Source: a virus
Direction: 5' to 3' (one strand)
DNA length: 64,000 nucleotides
IMG/VR virus record: IMGVR_UViG_3300037264_004923
Span: 1-64,000 of that record
Shown here: piece after piece, positions 14,062-23,738 of the stretch
How the letters are laid out: each line of letters opens with the position of its first letter
Position numbering within the stretch: position 1 is the first letter of the stretch
Notes under the pieces: model-generated
Database searches by the model: none
Seen by the model: only the letters and a program-made list of their open reading frames with translations
What the model was told of the DNA's origin: nothing
Program-made: the position numbers and the translations under genes

Positions 14062-15069
14062 ATGTCATTACAAGAAAGACGGATCAGTGCCTTCATCCCT
14101 AGCGTCGGAAAGAGACTCAACGGAATTCTGTGTGGGATCTACAAGAGGACCTTAACCAAAACAAAGGTCGCGCCTCAACAGCAACTGATGGTCGTCGATC
14201 AGGGATTCCCGATTCTTAAGAGTTGTTTAGAAATCGGTATTATACATTCGACGCTCTACGTCGACATGGCCTACGGCTCCAATAATGAAATCAGAATCTT
14301 GGAGGCATCGAGACCCGAGACTTGGGAGCATGTCCCGCAGAACGTCGGTGTATATGCCAGCCGAGACTTTGAGTACGACGGGGTTTACTTTCCTAAGTGG
14401 ACGGCTGGGCGTGTATCCGTTTTTACATCTCCCAACATGGTTCGGGTGCTGTGGGAGCATTCCATTCTCGGCGACCGCTGGATCGGGCTTGACCACGAGA
14501 AGTTTTCCAACCTCGCCTACTGGGAAGTGCCATCGGAATACTTGGAGTTCGGTACCATAGACCTACGGCTCGGTAAAGTTACCCATGCTTGGGGACCAAA
14601 CAAAGTACCCCCAGCTTCTTTCAAGAAGAAGTTCCAAGTCGGGGATATGGTCACATACGTTTCACCAAGATCTCACAGAATAGTCGGAAACGATGGTCAT
14701 AGTCACACCATGGGTTACGGAACGATCCTCAAGGTTATAGTCGCTAATCGCGGCGCGACTGGTGTCACCCTTATCGGCAACTGCCAGAGCGAAATAATTG
14801 GTGCTAACGCCCAATTAGATTCCAACCTTCTCGCCCCGTTCTTATTTCCTTGGTTCCCTGAAGGGGAGAAGGTAAGGGTTACTAAGGAGGTCATGTTTCA
14901 AAAGAGATCCCTACAGGATCAGATCGGGATCGTTCTTTCCTCAACAGACCAGGACGGGGATGTGGGGATTCAGTTCCAAGAAGACATTGGAGCTGGATCT
15001 CTCGATGGTTTGGGCCCGGATGGTAGATGCTTGTTTGTTCCCTCGAAGGCTTTAGAGATTTCAGGGTAG
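14062..15069 (+). CDS. Hypothetical protein, 335 aa
   Basis: No family recognised. The C-terminal third has two small beta-barrel-like stretches (QVGDMVTYV and GEKVRVTKEV) reminiscent of KOW/SH3-type domains. Soluble. AAGGAATACGGAGC precedes the ATG, 12 bases after the amidotransferase stop. Confidence 0.65.
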   Translation: MSLQERRISAFIPSVGKRLNGILCGIYKRTLTKTKVAPQQQLMVVDQGFPILKSCLEIGIIHSTLYVDMAYGSNNEIRILEASRPETWEHVPQNVGVYASRDFEYDGVYFPKWTAGRVSVFTSPNMVRVLWEHSILGDRWIGLDHEKFSNLAYWEVPSEYLEFGTIDLRLGKVTHAWGPNKVPPASFKKKFQVGDMVTYVSPRSHRIVGNDGHSHTMGYGTILKVIVANRGATGVTLIGNCQSEIIGANAQLDSNLLAPFLFPWFPEGEKVRVTKEVMFQKRSLQDQIGIVLSSTDQDGDVGIQFQEDIGAGSLDGLGPDGRCLFVPSKALEISG

Positions 15070-15106
15070 AGGAAGTATTTTCTCCGTCTTTTTAGAGGGG
15101 GTCCCC

Positions 15107-15907
15107 TTGCAACCGTTGGTTCCTAAGATCAGGGTTGGCGAAGTTCTCCGTGGCACACGCAACTTACGCCACTGGCTTCGTACCGCGTCTATTCTGTATA
15201 ACATGGAACTATATAGCGGGCAGGGAGTCAATGCTTCCGCTCTCGTGAAAGAGCTGTACACGCCGCAGAAAGATGATACCTTCGTGGTGGCTGCCAACAC
15301 GCCATTCTGTTTCTGTGTGTGGTCCGCTAGGAAAAACATCACTCTGGTTTTCATCAATCCGCACGGCAAATACTTACCGAATGGCCAGCCCTACATGAGT
15401 CCCGACCTGTTCGCCACGTGGTTTGTACGCACGGGTGGGTATTTTCTGGATCTGAATCAATGGCCTAATTACGCCTACTACTTATGGGTGATGGTTCAGA
15501 TGAACGCTCTTACCCTTCCTAACGAAGCGCATGCCATAAGACTGAGCAGTACCCATGCTTATCCTTTCCAATTCCATAACGACGTGAACAACGTTCAGGT
15601 TCGCGACAACGTAGCCAAATACGTTCAACAATCCGCCACTCGGGGACGTCTCCGCTATGCGAACTTGAAGACTTGGCACACAAAACTATACGGGGAGTCT
15701 TTCGTCGGGTACGGTCCTCTGATAAAGCAGATTTTGAGTATGCAAGTCGACATTAGGTCGTATCTGTCCAATCCAAGAAGCATCATGAAGACGAAGCACG
15801 GATCGCGCAATGACCTCCTCCAAACGAAGATACTTGAAGTGCTGCAGTGCTATAGCGAAAATCCTGAAGTTGGTATCGAATTCATCATCAAGAATCTTCT
15901 GTACTGA
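15107..15907 (+). CDS. Hypothetical protein, 266 aa (TTG start)
   Basis: No family recognised. The frame opens at TTG 15107, preceded by TAGAGGGGGTCCCC as ribosome site; the next in-frame ATG would remove about 30 residues that fit the rest in composition. Aromatic-rich middle, soluble. It is the gene directly upstream of the RNA polymerase. Confidence 0.65.
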   Translation: MQPLVPKIRVGEVLRGTRNLRHWLRTASILYNMELYSGQGVNASALVKELYTPQKDDTFVVAANTPFCFCVWSARKNITLVFINPHGKYLPNGQPYMSPDLFATWFVRTGGYFLDLNQWPNYAYYLWVMVQMNALTLPNEAHAIRLSSTHAYPFQFHNDVNNVQVRDNVAKYVQQSATRGRLRYANLKTWHTKLYGESFVGYGPLIKQILSMQVDIRSYLSNPRSIMKTKHGSRNDLLQTKILEVLQCYSENPEVGIEFIIKNLLY

Positions 15908-15943
15908 TATTTTTACCTAACTCCCTGATAAAGGTAAAACAAG

Positions 15944-18900
15944 TTGCTGATTCCTAACTTCCCTTCGTTCCTTCAGGAAACTGCTAAGGAACACCTCCGT
16001 CGATTCAACAGCCGTATGAAGGCAGGCGGTCGCGCCCTAGACATGGCCGTCCAAGTTCGTCAGGACGAGGTGAACACCTTCCTGACTTTTCGCAGTGCCC
16101 GCCAAGGTTCTCTGAACGGTGAAACCGGAACGCTTGTCGTTCCTCGCCCTCGGAAGAACGAGTTTGGCAACTGGGTCATCGGCGATCGGAACGATCGTGC
16201 GCTGTGCCCCCTCATGATCGTGCTGAACGGACAGCCGCAACACGTGACTTACGAGGGGATGATCGGCACTCTCCTCTCTTCCAACGTCGAAGAGCTCTTC
16301 CCCGATCAGGGCAAGCGCAACTATTTCGACAAGATCCTGTGGGCCTTTTCCAAGGGGCGGGGTCGTCTCGCAGTTGGTATGTGTCAGCGGTTTCTGAACC
16401 AGACTATCTTCAACTCGCTTCCTCTCAGCGGCACCTCGATGCAGGATTGGGCGATGAATCATCGTCTGATGATCTTCGATCCGATCTTCGAGACTCTTCG
16501 CCCCGAAGAAAAGCTGGCGTATCAGAAGCGGAAGAATGAGCTGCTCTTCCCGTGGTCGTCCATCGGTCTGTCTGACGGTGCGGCGGCGGTGAAGAACTAC
16601 ATCCTCCAAGCGGACCTTCGCAAGTATACGGCATTCGGTAACCGGCATCACAATCCGATCCGCAATCTGTACTCCACGCTTGGCATGAAGGGAGAGGAGA
16701 AGCCTTTGGTCATCTCCAAGTCCATGTCGGGCTTGGAGGAGCAGGGGATCAGCCGCGGTGGTTGGAACTGGATGACCGTGTTCCTGGACCTGCCGTTGAA
16801 CTTCGAGGATCAGATCCTCGTTTCGCGCCGGCACGCTGGGAAGAAGGTGACGGACCATCGGAGCTTCATCGTGTTCGGCGAGGAATCGGCGGCTCTTGGG
16901 GATAACATCCTCAAGGATCGCGTCCTCGGCATGAACGAAGACGAGACACCTGTCGTGTTCGACATCGATTGTGACCACGCCAAGGTGATCGAGATCAAGG
17001 ACGGGGTTGTTCCGTTCGATGGCAATGATCAGCCGGTTCGTATCGTGACGCTCGAAGTGGTCTATTCCTTCAAGGAAGGATTCAAGATCACCAACCAGCA
17101 CGGCAATAAGGGCATCGTCATCTTGGAAGACCTAGGAACGGTTCACGATCCGAAGCGGGGTGAAATCCCGATCGACGTGATCGTTTCGGCTCGCTCGGTC
17201 CAGAAGCGCAAGAATTTCGGACAGATCTTGGAGGCCCTGGCCACTATGATCCACGGTACCGAAAAGCGCTTCATCGTTCCTGACGACATTGAGGTGTCCC
17301 AAGAACAGGTGGAGAAGTCTCTCGTGAGTGCGGGCTATTCCAAGGAGGGATCCTCGAAGGTATCCACTTCGTGGGGTGAGTTCGACACGCTCTGCGGCTG
17401 GATCCACTGGGGTGTCACCAAAACCCCCGAAGAACAGTTGTGGGAGAAGCGAGACACTTGGACGGAGAACCAGCGTGGACTTCGTACTCGAGGCAACAAG
17501 CTCTCGACCGTGGAACTCAAGGCGCTGACGACTCTGTTCGGCGCTGGTTCCAAGGTGGTGGGAGAGATCCTCTCCTACCAACAGGGACTCGGTGAAGTCC
17601 AGGAGTTGCTCCAGATCCTCGATAGCCTGCGCGGGAACGTTCGGGAAGAACTTCCTGTCGTGAACCCCGAGTCTTTCGTATACATCCCCACCGGTATGGG
17701 CACTTTCCATTCCATGGACGGTCTGGCTGGTACGCTGGCCGACGAGCATATGTATCCGCAGGGTTGCTACCTCCAACTACCCATAACTCTCCGCATGGAG
17801 GTTCCTCTGGAACGTTGGAAGAACCCCATCCGAGAAGGCATCGTGGGTGAAGAGAATGCGTACGGAAGCGAGGACTGCAAGGTGTACGAGGTCGATCGTC
17901 TCTTGATTCCGAGCTTCTCCCTTCGACAGCCGTGGCGACATCCGACTGGCAAGTTTGGCCTGTCCGAAGTGACCACGGTTCTGAACCAAGTCTTGGAGAA
18001 CATCGATCTGCTTCAGCGCGGGGAGATCAAGCCCGCCCAGCTTTCTGCCCTCATCTACAAGTATCTACACAACATTGGTCAGGGTCTCTCTACCAAGAGT
18101 GGAAAGATCAGCTCCTATCTCATGTCTGTCCGGTATCCGCACTCCTCGAAGGCGACCGCTGTTCTGGGTCGCAATCTGGAGGCGAACTGGGTGGAGATCC
18201 ACAAGGACATGGCAAAGGATCTGAGCGTCCAGACAGGAGACTACGTCTTGGTAGAGCGCTTTCCATGCCTCGGTTTCATGTCCGTACGCATCCAACGTGT
18301 GCGGGTGACCGATGATGTGGAGTGCAAGTACGTGATCCGGGTCAGCGGTAACTCGCTGGTCTCCATGAACTTGGACTTCGACGGAGACGTGATCTATGTG
18401 ATGAGCTTCCATACGGAAGCAGCCAAGGAAGAACTGCAGGCCAATTTCCACAATCCTCACCCGAGGATCAAGGAGGTTCTGGATACGATGAACGGGAAGA
18501 AGGTTCCCATCACGCGTTCCATGAACCTTCAGGAGATGGACCTGAAGAGCTTCGCACCGCTGACCCCCGAGGAACACGCAGATCTGAACGAGATCTCTCT
18601 TGCAGTCAAGCTGTATACGGGTCCTGTCATCGCTCTCTGCTACAACCTGATGCGTATTGCCGAAGGAAGCTTCAGCTACCAAGATCGTGAAGCCCACATC
18701 AATATCGAGGTCTTCCTCGATAAGGTCGGGAACTCGGTCTTCTCGCAGAAGCACGGTATTCGAAGCCTCAGGGAAGAGTGTACGGAGGCGGTGTGTCTTG
18801 CGGATCTGCAGGCAATGGTGAAGCTGGGATTCCCCGAGAAGGAATCCGCGAAGTTGTGCCAAGCCGTTCGAACTGCGGCTGCAAAGCTGGGAGTTCGGAA

Positions 18901-19129
18901 CGATGCAGAGCTAAAGGCTCACTACGAAAGGCACATCAAGGAAGGTCGCTCGAGCATCATCAATGCTATCGTTCGCCGTTTCCACAAGGCGTATTTTGCC
19001 ACCCGATCCAACCTGCATTCCTTGGATCTTCTGGAGCATCTCGATTCCAAGCCTAATGACTTGGCGTCGTTCTTGATCCAAGAGAGCCTTCGCAAGGTAC
19101 GGACTGCGCCCGCGGTTGCTGTAGCGTAA
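15944..19129 (+). CDS. Single-chain DNA-dependent RNA polymerase (two double-psi barrels)
   Basis: A 1,061-residue protein that holds both halves of a multisubunit-type RNA polymerase active site. The beta-type barrel shows HGNKG at residues 386-390 followed by GEIPIDVIVSA...KNFGQILEAL, matching the HGNKG...PVDI...GQ.LE signature. The beta'-type barrel shows VLVERFPCLGF and then NLDFDGDVIYVM, with the Mg-binding DFDGD at 811-815 and a following EAAKEEL helix. Known relatives are YonO of SPbeta and the polymerases of crAss-like phages, which work as one polypeptide. TTG start at 15944 with AAAGGTAAAACAAG upstream. A strong terminator follows. Confidence 0.93.
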   Translation: MLIPNFPSFLQETAKEHLRRFNSRMKAGGRALDMAVQVRQDEVNTFLTFRSARQGSLNGETGTLVVPRPRKNEFGNWVIGDRNDRALCPLMIVLNGQPQHVTYEGMIGTLLSSNVEELFPDQGKRNYFDKILWAFSKGRGRLAVGMCQRFLNQTIFNSLPLSGTSMQDWAMNHRLMIFDPIFETLRPEEKLAYQKRKNELLFPWSSIGLSDGAAAVKNYILQADLRKYTAFGNRHHNPIRNLYSTLGMKGEEKPLVISKSMSGLEEQGISRGGWNWMTVFLDLPLNFEDQILVSRRHAGKKVTDHRSFIVFGEESAALGDNILKDRVLGMNEDETPVVFDIDCDHAKVIEIKDGVVPFDGNDQPVRIVTLEVVYSFKEGFKITNQHGNKGIVILEDLGTVHDPKRGEIPIDVIVSARSVQKRKNFGQILEALATMIHGTEKRFIVPDDIEVSQEQVEKSLVSAGYSKEGSSKVSTSWGEFDTLCGWIHWGVTKTPEEQLWEKRDTWTENQRGLRTRGNKLSTVELKALTTLFGAGSKVVGEILSYQQGLGEVQELLQILDSLRGNVREELPVVNPESFVYIPTGMGTFHSMDGLAGTLADEHMYPQGCYLQLPITLRMEVPLERWKNPIREGIVGEENAYGSEDCKVYEVDRLLIPSFSLRQPWRHPTGKFGLSEVTTVLNQVLENIDLLQRGEIKPAQLSALIYKYLHNIGQGLSTKSGKISSYLMSVRYPHSSKATAVLGRNLEANWVEIHKDMAKDLSVQTGDYVLVERFPCLGFMSVRIQRVRVTDDVECKYVIRVSGNSLVSMNLDFDGDVIYVMSFHTEAAKEELQANFHNPHPRIKEVLDTMNGKKVPITRSMNLQEMDLKSFAPLTPEEHADLNEISLAVKLYTGPVIALCYNLMRIAEGSFSYQDREAHINIEVFLDKVGNSVFSQKHGIRSLREECTEAVCLADLQAMVKLGFPEKESAKLCQAVRTAAAKLGVRNDAELKAHYERHIKEGRSSIINAIVRRFHKAYFATRSNLHSLDLLEHLDSKPNDLASFLIQESLRKVRTAPAVAVA

Positions 19130-19134
19130 CAACA

Positions 19135-19175
19135 GGGGGGAGGGAGGGGGTACTCCTCTCCTTCCTCCTTTTTCT
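19135..19175 (+). terminator. Terminator after the RNA polymerase gene
   Basis: A G-rich 5' arm pairs over about 11 bp (with two G-U pairs) with the C/T-rich 3' arm ending CCTTCCTCC, followed by TTTTTCTTT. It begins 6 bases after the stop codon. Confidence 0.7.
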
Positions 19176-19191
19176 TTGGGAGATTTTGAGT

Positions 19192-19695
19192 ATGCACCTT
19201 TACCCCGTCCCCAAGAACACATACGTGAATAGTCTGTTCATACAGCACGGGTGTGATAAGGAAACCCGAGACCTTTTGTGTAAGTTGCCCCTCAAAGAGC
19301 TGGATATTCTGGTGAAGCACACAGATATCTTGGGGCGGGTGAAGAACATTGCCAAGATGTCATATTTTCATCTCGAGCACCTCGTGACGTCCCAGTATGG
19401 CCTCAAGGTTGACGCCTGGGGGAGCGGTGATTATTACCTCGGCGTGACCGGCATCGACGACAGAGCCCCAAGCTGGTGGCACAGTGATCACGTTGGCTGG
19501 ATATTCCATTTAGGAGACACCCCCCAGTTCACGGCATGGGCTAGGGACTTTCTGATGCAGGAGGTTCGTATCAACATTTGGATGAGATACCTTGAATACA
19601 AGAGGACCGAATTGAAGTCTAAGCCGTTGGAGGTCGATCCAGCCGATATCCCGGCTGCTACGGCTGACCTCGGGCACTTCGGTTCATTCCTGTAG
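19192..19695 (+). CDS. Hypothetical protein, 167 aa
   Basis: No family recognised. Aromatic-rich, soluble, with a helical C-terminus. ATG 19192 is preferred to an in-frame TTG 6 bases upstream because GGGAG lies 9 bases before it. It opens the replication/repair run that includes SSB. Confidence 0.65.
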   Translation: MHLYPVPKNTYVNSLFIQHGCDKETRDLLCKLPLKELDILVKHTDILGRVKNIAKMSYFHLEHLVTSQYGLKVDAWGSGDYYLGVTGIDDRAPSWWHSDHVGWIFHLGDTPQFTAWARDFLMQEVRINIWMRYLEYKRTELKSKPLEVDPADIPAATADLGHFGSFL

Positions 19696-19702
19696 GAAGA
19701 TC

Positions 19703-20050
19703 ATGTCGTACGCGAACAACTATCAGTGCTGTGGAAATCTGACCTCCGAGCCCATTTTGAATGAGCACGGAGGACAGCCCTACACGAAGTTCGTGGTGGC
19801 ACTGAACAAGCCAGGGCAGAAGAAACCCACCTATATAGACTGCATAGTTTGGGGAGATCTGTCCTTACGGGTAGTTGATCACTGTACCAGAGGTACCGAG
19901 GTCTTTCTATCGGGGGAAATCGAGACCAGCAACTACATGGACGCCAGAGGTTCACACCACAAGTCCACGTCGCTACGGGTCGAGAAATTCTCCATCACAA
20001 AGAGGGGAAGGGGAGAGGCAGAGGTGCAGCTACCCAAACCCCCAGTATAG
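19703..20050 (+). CDS. ssb: Single-stranded DNA-binding protein
   Basis: A 115-residue OB-fold SSB. Recognisable pattern: NLTSEPIL at the N-terminus, TKFVVALNK, TYIDCIVWGD, then GTEVFLSGEIETS and a SLRVEKF strand. It lacks the acidic DDxxF tail that recruits host repair proteins; it ends in a basic stretch and PKPPV. Binds ssDNA during replication and recombination. Starts 7 bases after the previous stop. Confidence 0.9.
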   Translation: MSYANNYQCCGNLTSEPILNEHGGQPYTKFVVALNKPGQKKPTYIDCIVWGDLSLRVVDHCTRGTEVFLSGEIETSNYMDARGSHHKSTSLRVEKFSITKRGRGEAEVQLPKPPV

Positions 20051-20096
20051 CAAAGAAGAGGAAATCTTCTCTATCATGTATCATAAGGAGGCGTAT

Positions 20097-20624
20097 ATGC
20101 CGTTCACAGTTAAGGAGTATCCTGGTCAGCGTTTTGAAACCATCGATGAGTATACGGAGGCAAAGAGGCGCAGAATTTCTGTAGAGAAGAGCCTCGAAGC
20201 CCGAGCTATGGAACCTGAGCCGGAGGAGCTAACAAGGGTTACAGCCACTGTGTTACCCGCACCCCCGCGCGTCGTAGAAACGAAGCTGGTAGAACTCGAA
20301 AGAGAAGTGGCAAGACTCAGCACCACAATCAGTCGGATGCTAGAGAGTCCAAAAGAAGAAAAGCGTGAGTTGGAAACTGGCAAGGTCCTACACGGAGAAA
20401 GCCAAGGTAGAAAGTTCACGGTGGAGGTACTGGAAAACGGGTACCTTTGCAGCGACGGAAAGATTTACGAAAGCCTGTCTGGAGCAGCTCTCGGGGTATC
20501 CGGGAACCGTAGGTCGGGTTGGAAGTTTTGGAAAGATGCAACAGGGACTCCTATCGGAGTTGTGATAGGGAGATTTTCCGACCATGCCGATGGTGTCGGT
20601 AACCGAGAAACCACGCACATGTAA
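20097..20624 (+). CDS. RAMA-like domain protein with coiled coil
   Basis: A 175-residue protein. Residues about 60-85 form a likely coiled coil (ELEREVARLSTTISRML). The C-terminal half has GYLCSDGKIYESLSGAALG...GWKFWKD, the pattern of RAMA / DUF4357-like domains found fused to or beside DNA methylases and restriction proteins, thought to bind modified DNA. ATG 20097 is chosen for the strong AAGGAGGCGTAT site. Its last 41 bases overlap the next gene in another frame. Confidence 0.7.
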   Translation: MPFTVKEYPGQRFETIDEYTEAKRRRISVEKSLEARAMEPEPEELTRVTATVLPAPPRVVETKLVELEREVARLSTTISRMLESPKEEKRELETGKVLHGESQGRKFTVEVLENGYLCSDGKIYESLSGAALGVSGNRRSGWKFWKDATGTPIGVVIGRFSDHADGVGNRETTHM

Positions 20625-21234
20625 GCTCTGCCAGTCCCCCAAGGTGGGCGCGACCACTGATTTCACGATGGGTGGTGGGCAGACATTTATTTGCCACGAA
20701 TGTGGCGGCTATATGATTCTAGACAACAAGCACGTCTCCAACAACTATCGCAAGTGTGAGCACTGCGAGACCGTGGGAGAGATCACCACCGATGGCGGTG
20801 AAGAATGGTGTGGTTCCTGCGGTCTCGATCCCAGTGAAGAAATTGATACCTATCGCCTCAGCGTCCTCTGGAAGGAAGGATCGGAAATCCGCCGGATCAT
20901 GAATGAGGGTAAGTCCGGACTGGGTGCCGGAAAATCGGTCGGGGATTTTCTGAGAAACTTCTGCGGTCCTCACTGTAACTTTGCAGACAAGTGCGATCAG
21001 ACAGTGAAGAACCTCGTTGTTTGCCACAAGGAGTATAAGCTCAACGAGAGCGAGAGTGAGATGTCAAAGAAAAGTAGAGAGAGACGCAAAGAAGAACGCG
21101 CGCGAGCGCGGCCGAATACCTATAAAGAAAAGCCAAAACAGACGATGGTACAGTGTGCCAAGTCTGGTTGGTTCGAGAGACATATCGTAAATGGAACTTA
21201 TCATACGAAACAAAGTGGAGATAAGGAATCCTGA
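20584..21234 (+). CDS. Zinc-ribbon protein, 216 aa
   Basis: Two CxxC...CxxC modules occupy the N-terminal half (CKLC/CHEC and CEHC/CGSC), resembling tandem zinc ribbons. A further Cys cluster (FCGPHC, KCDQ, VVCH) follows in the middle. The C-terminus is strongly basic (SKKSRERRKEERARAR). Nucleic-acid binding is likely; the function is unknown. It overlaps both neighbours by more than 40 bases, so translation is coupled with the RAMA-like protein and the helicase. Confidence 0.7.
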   Translation: MPMVSVTEKPRTCKLCQSPKVGATTDFTMGGGQTFICHECGGYMILDNKHVSNNYRKCEHCETVGEITTDGGEEWCGSCGLDPSEEIDTYRLSVLWKEGSEIRRIMNEGKSGLGAGKSVGDFLRNFCGPHCNFADKCDQTVKNLVVCHKEYKLNESESEMSKKSRERRKEERARARPNTYKEKPKQTMVQCAKSGWFERHIVNGTYHTKQSGDKES

Positions 21235-22624
21235 TCAGGAGCTCCGAGAGTACCTGAAAGAGATTCTGACCCTCCTAAATCCGGAATGGCTGGACGCCCA
21301 GACTTTCGGCCGCTGGACCGGAAACATTCCCAAGTTCCTGTATCAATATCAGGAAGTTGGAGACTCTATCATTGTGCCTCGAGGCCGGCTGATACACATC
21401 CGAGAAGACCTAGGACGTGAATGGGTTATTCGAGATGAACGTGTAGCCCCAGAAGCTGAGAAGCTCTGGCCCGAAGGCAATATAATTTTACGACCCGGTG
21501 ATCAAGAACCCGCGGTCCAAGAACTACTTTCATTCGACAATGGCTACCTCTCTGCCCCAGCGGGTTGTGGCAAAACGGTCCTAGGATTGGAAGCCATTCG
21601 GAGATTGGGTCTAAAAGCCTTGTGGCTAACCCACCGGTTAGAGCTAAAGGACCAGGTTCTCGAGGTAGCAGTACGACTGCTGGAAATCCCTGAACAAGAC
21701 ATAGGCATCCTTCACGGAAAAACCTGGAAGATCGGGGAACAGCTGACTATCGGGATGGTCCCTACCCTACGCAAAAGAGATCTGACAGACATTAGTAAGG
21801 AGTTCGGGGTAGTGGTAGTGGACGAAGCCCATCACGTACCTAGCACCACCTTCCTTCACGTTCTGGATAAGTTCTGGGCTAAACACCTATACGGACTTAC
21901 AGCGACCGCCTATCGAAGAGACAAGCTCGACGAGGTAATGTTCAACGCTATTGGTCCAATTGTAGCGAAGATCGAGCATGTTGAACTCTTTGAGGATGAG
22001 AATCTCATCAAGCCTACCATTAGAAGGCGCATGACAGGTTGGAGCCCTCCTAATTCCCATCTCTTAGAGTATAGTGATTTCATGGAGAAGATGGTTTCTG
22101 ATCCCCGCCGAAATAATTTGATAGTACAGGACGTTGTTCGTGAGTGTGTACCAGGAAACACCTGTGTCGTGCTCGTAAAGAGAACCAAGCACGCGGAAGT
22201 CCTGACGAAGCTTCTACAAGATAGCGGAACCCGTTGCGAGTACGTGGTCGGCTCCCTTGATGTGGAATCCCAAGACGACGACGGGGTGATCCAACGCAAG
22301 AAGAAAAGCCTTCCCAAGGAGTTGCGGAACCAGATAGTATCCGACTTTAAGGAGGGACGCATCCAAGTTCTTGTGGCCACCTATGATCTTTTGGCCGAAG
22401 GGTTCGATTATCGACCACTGAATAGGCTCTTCATGGCGACCCCTATCAAGTGGAAAGGAACAGTGGTTCAATCCATCGGCAGGATTCAGCGACCGGCGGA
22501 GGGCAAGCACGAAGCCATCGTCTACGACTACGTAGATGAGTCCATCGATATGTTTGCCCGTCAAGCAGAATCCAGACTTTTCAGGGTATATGGGCCTATG
22601 GGAATGAAGGTAGAAGATACCTAA
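21191..22624 (+). CDS. SF2 DNA helicase (UvsW/ResIII-like)
   Basis: A 477-residue ATP-dependent helicase. Motif I is APAGCGKT with Lys128, motif II is DEAH at 211-214, motif III is GLTATAYR, and motif VI is QSIGRIQRP near residue 435. The architecture (short N-terminal extension, two RecA domains) is like phage UvsW and the RAD25/ResIII helicases that remodel recombination and replication forks. ATG 21191 lies inside the preceding gene. Confidence 0.92.
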   Translation: MELIIRNKVEIRNPDQELREYLKEILTLLNPEWLDAQTFGRWTGNIPKFLYQYQEVGDSIIVPRGRLIHIREDLGREWVIRDERVAPEAEKLWPEGNIILRPGDQEPAVQELLSFDNGYLSAPAGCGKTVLGLEAIRRLGLKALWLTHRLELKDQVLEVAVRLLEIPEQDIGILHGKTWKIGEQLTIGMVPTLRKRDLTDISKEFGVVVVDEAHHVPSTTFLHVLDKFWAKHLYGLTATAYRRDKLDEVMFNAIGPIVAKIEHVELFEDENLIKPTIRRRMTGWSPPNSHLLEYSDFMEKMVSDPRRNNLIVQDVVRECVPGNTCVVLVKRTKHAEVLTKLLQDSGTRCEYVVGSLDVESQDDDGVIQRKKKSLPKELRNQIVSDFKEGRIQVLVATYDLLAEGFDYRPLNRLFMATPIKWKGTVVQSIGRIQRPAEGKHEAIVYDYVDESIDMFARQAESRLFRVYGPMGMKVEDT

Positions 22625-22637
22625 AAAGGAAATGTAC

Positions 22638-23738
22638 ATGGAGTTTGACATTGTGCCGTCCTTGATCGTAAAGCCCGGGGAGATCAGCCTTCCCCAAGAA
22701 TTACGACAGGATTTGGGCGTATTGATTGGTCAGTTTCTCCAGATCAAAAGCGGAGAAGTCGAGTTCATTCTGCAGATTATAGCTCCTCTCGGACCAGAGC
22801 AAGGGTCCGCGTGCATTTCGAGCTCCGAGTACCCTCAGCTCAAAAGTAAGGATGTCGAATACAAGATACTGGAGGTAACTCTGGGATGCGACCCAGAATT
22901 CTTTATCTTGTGGAACCACAAGAGAGTAGTAGCAGCCACCTACTTACCCTTCGTGGGACAGATCGGCTGTGATGGAGAGCTCGGAGAGCTTCGCCCGACC
23001 TACGGAAAGCACGAGAGCCAAGTGGTGGCAACCCTAGCGAGCCTCATCTCTCAGATTCCTAGTAAGATGAAGCGAGAGGCGTGGGCTCACGGATATCCAG
23101 AAAGAGGCGATCAATTCTCCTACGAGGCACATTCGTATCTGGGAGGAGTTGCCGCAGGGTTCCATGTTCATATGGGTATTCCGCCCGAAATTCTGAATAC
23201 CCGAAGAGATTTCAACCGGGCAGCAATGAATCACATTGTGCAATGCTTGGACTGGTACGTGTCCGTTCCACTGATTCCTCTGGAGGCAAATCATAGTCGC
23301 CGACTCGGGAAATCGAACTACGGAAGACCTGGGGATTACAGACCCTCCAACGTGACTTTGGAGTACAGAACTCCAGGTGCGTTCTATCTTCGGACGCCGA
23401 TTCTGGCAGCAGGACTGCTGGGAATGTCTCTTCTAGTGGTGGAGAATCTGGTAAGCCGGTTGAAGATAGCCAGCAAGAACTTCGTGAATCTACATAAGCT
23501 CACGGCTGCAGACTTCCATGAGATTATGCCCAAGCCGGAGCCCGACGAGATCAAGGGTGTCCTTCTAAATGAGAATACCAACCTGTCAAGATTCGCGATG
23601 GAGGGCATAAGGAAGCAGCTCGAGGCCTTACCTTCTTTCGGTAAGCACCGAGCGGCAGTAGAGGATTTCTTCAGCGTAGTGGATAAACAAGAGCAGCCAA
23701 GACCAAACCTACTGATGAACTGGAAGGAAGAGAAGTGA
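22638..23738 (+). CDS. phiEco32-type COOH-NH2 ligase, copy 1
   Basis: A 366-residue ligase of the glutamine-synthetase-like fold that joins a carboxyl to an amine using ATP. Diagnostic stretch: LGCDPEFFILW ... GQIGCDGELGELRP, then GGVAAGFHVHMGIP, NYGRPGDYRP and LEYRTPGAFYLRTP, matching the phage phiEco32-like type-2 family. Start ATG 22638 is preferred over 22632 because AAAAAGGA is 7 bases upstream. It opens the amide-bond cluster and overlaps the next gene by 4 bases. Confidence 0.88.
   Translation: MEFDIVPSLIVKPGEISLPQELRQDLGVLIGQFLQIKSGEVEFILQIIAPLGPEQGSACISSSEYPQLKSKDVEYKILEVTLGCDPEFFILWNHKRVVAATYLPFVGQIGCDGELGELRPTYGKHESQVVATLASLISQIPSKMKREAWAHGYPERGDQFSYEAHSYLGGVAAGFHVHMGIPPEILNTRRDFNRAAMNHIVQCLDWYVSVPLIPLEANHSRRLGKSNYGRPGDYRPSNVTLEYRTPGAFYLRTPILAAGLLGMSLLVVENLVSRLKIASKNFVNLHKLTAADFHEIMPKPEPDEIKGVLLNENTNLSRFAMEGIRKQLEALPSFGKHRAAVEDFFSVVDKQEQPRPNLLMNWKEEK

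Noticed and set aside
16037-17101. 354-codon ORF on the - strand inside the polymerase gene
   Set aside because: It is the mirror of strongly coding sequence with high GC third positions, has no ribosome site, and its protein has no recognisable domain; the + strand frame carries conserved motifs.
18065-18862. 265-codon - strand ORF over the DFDGD region
   Set aside because: Antisense shadow of the polymerase; no independent support.
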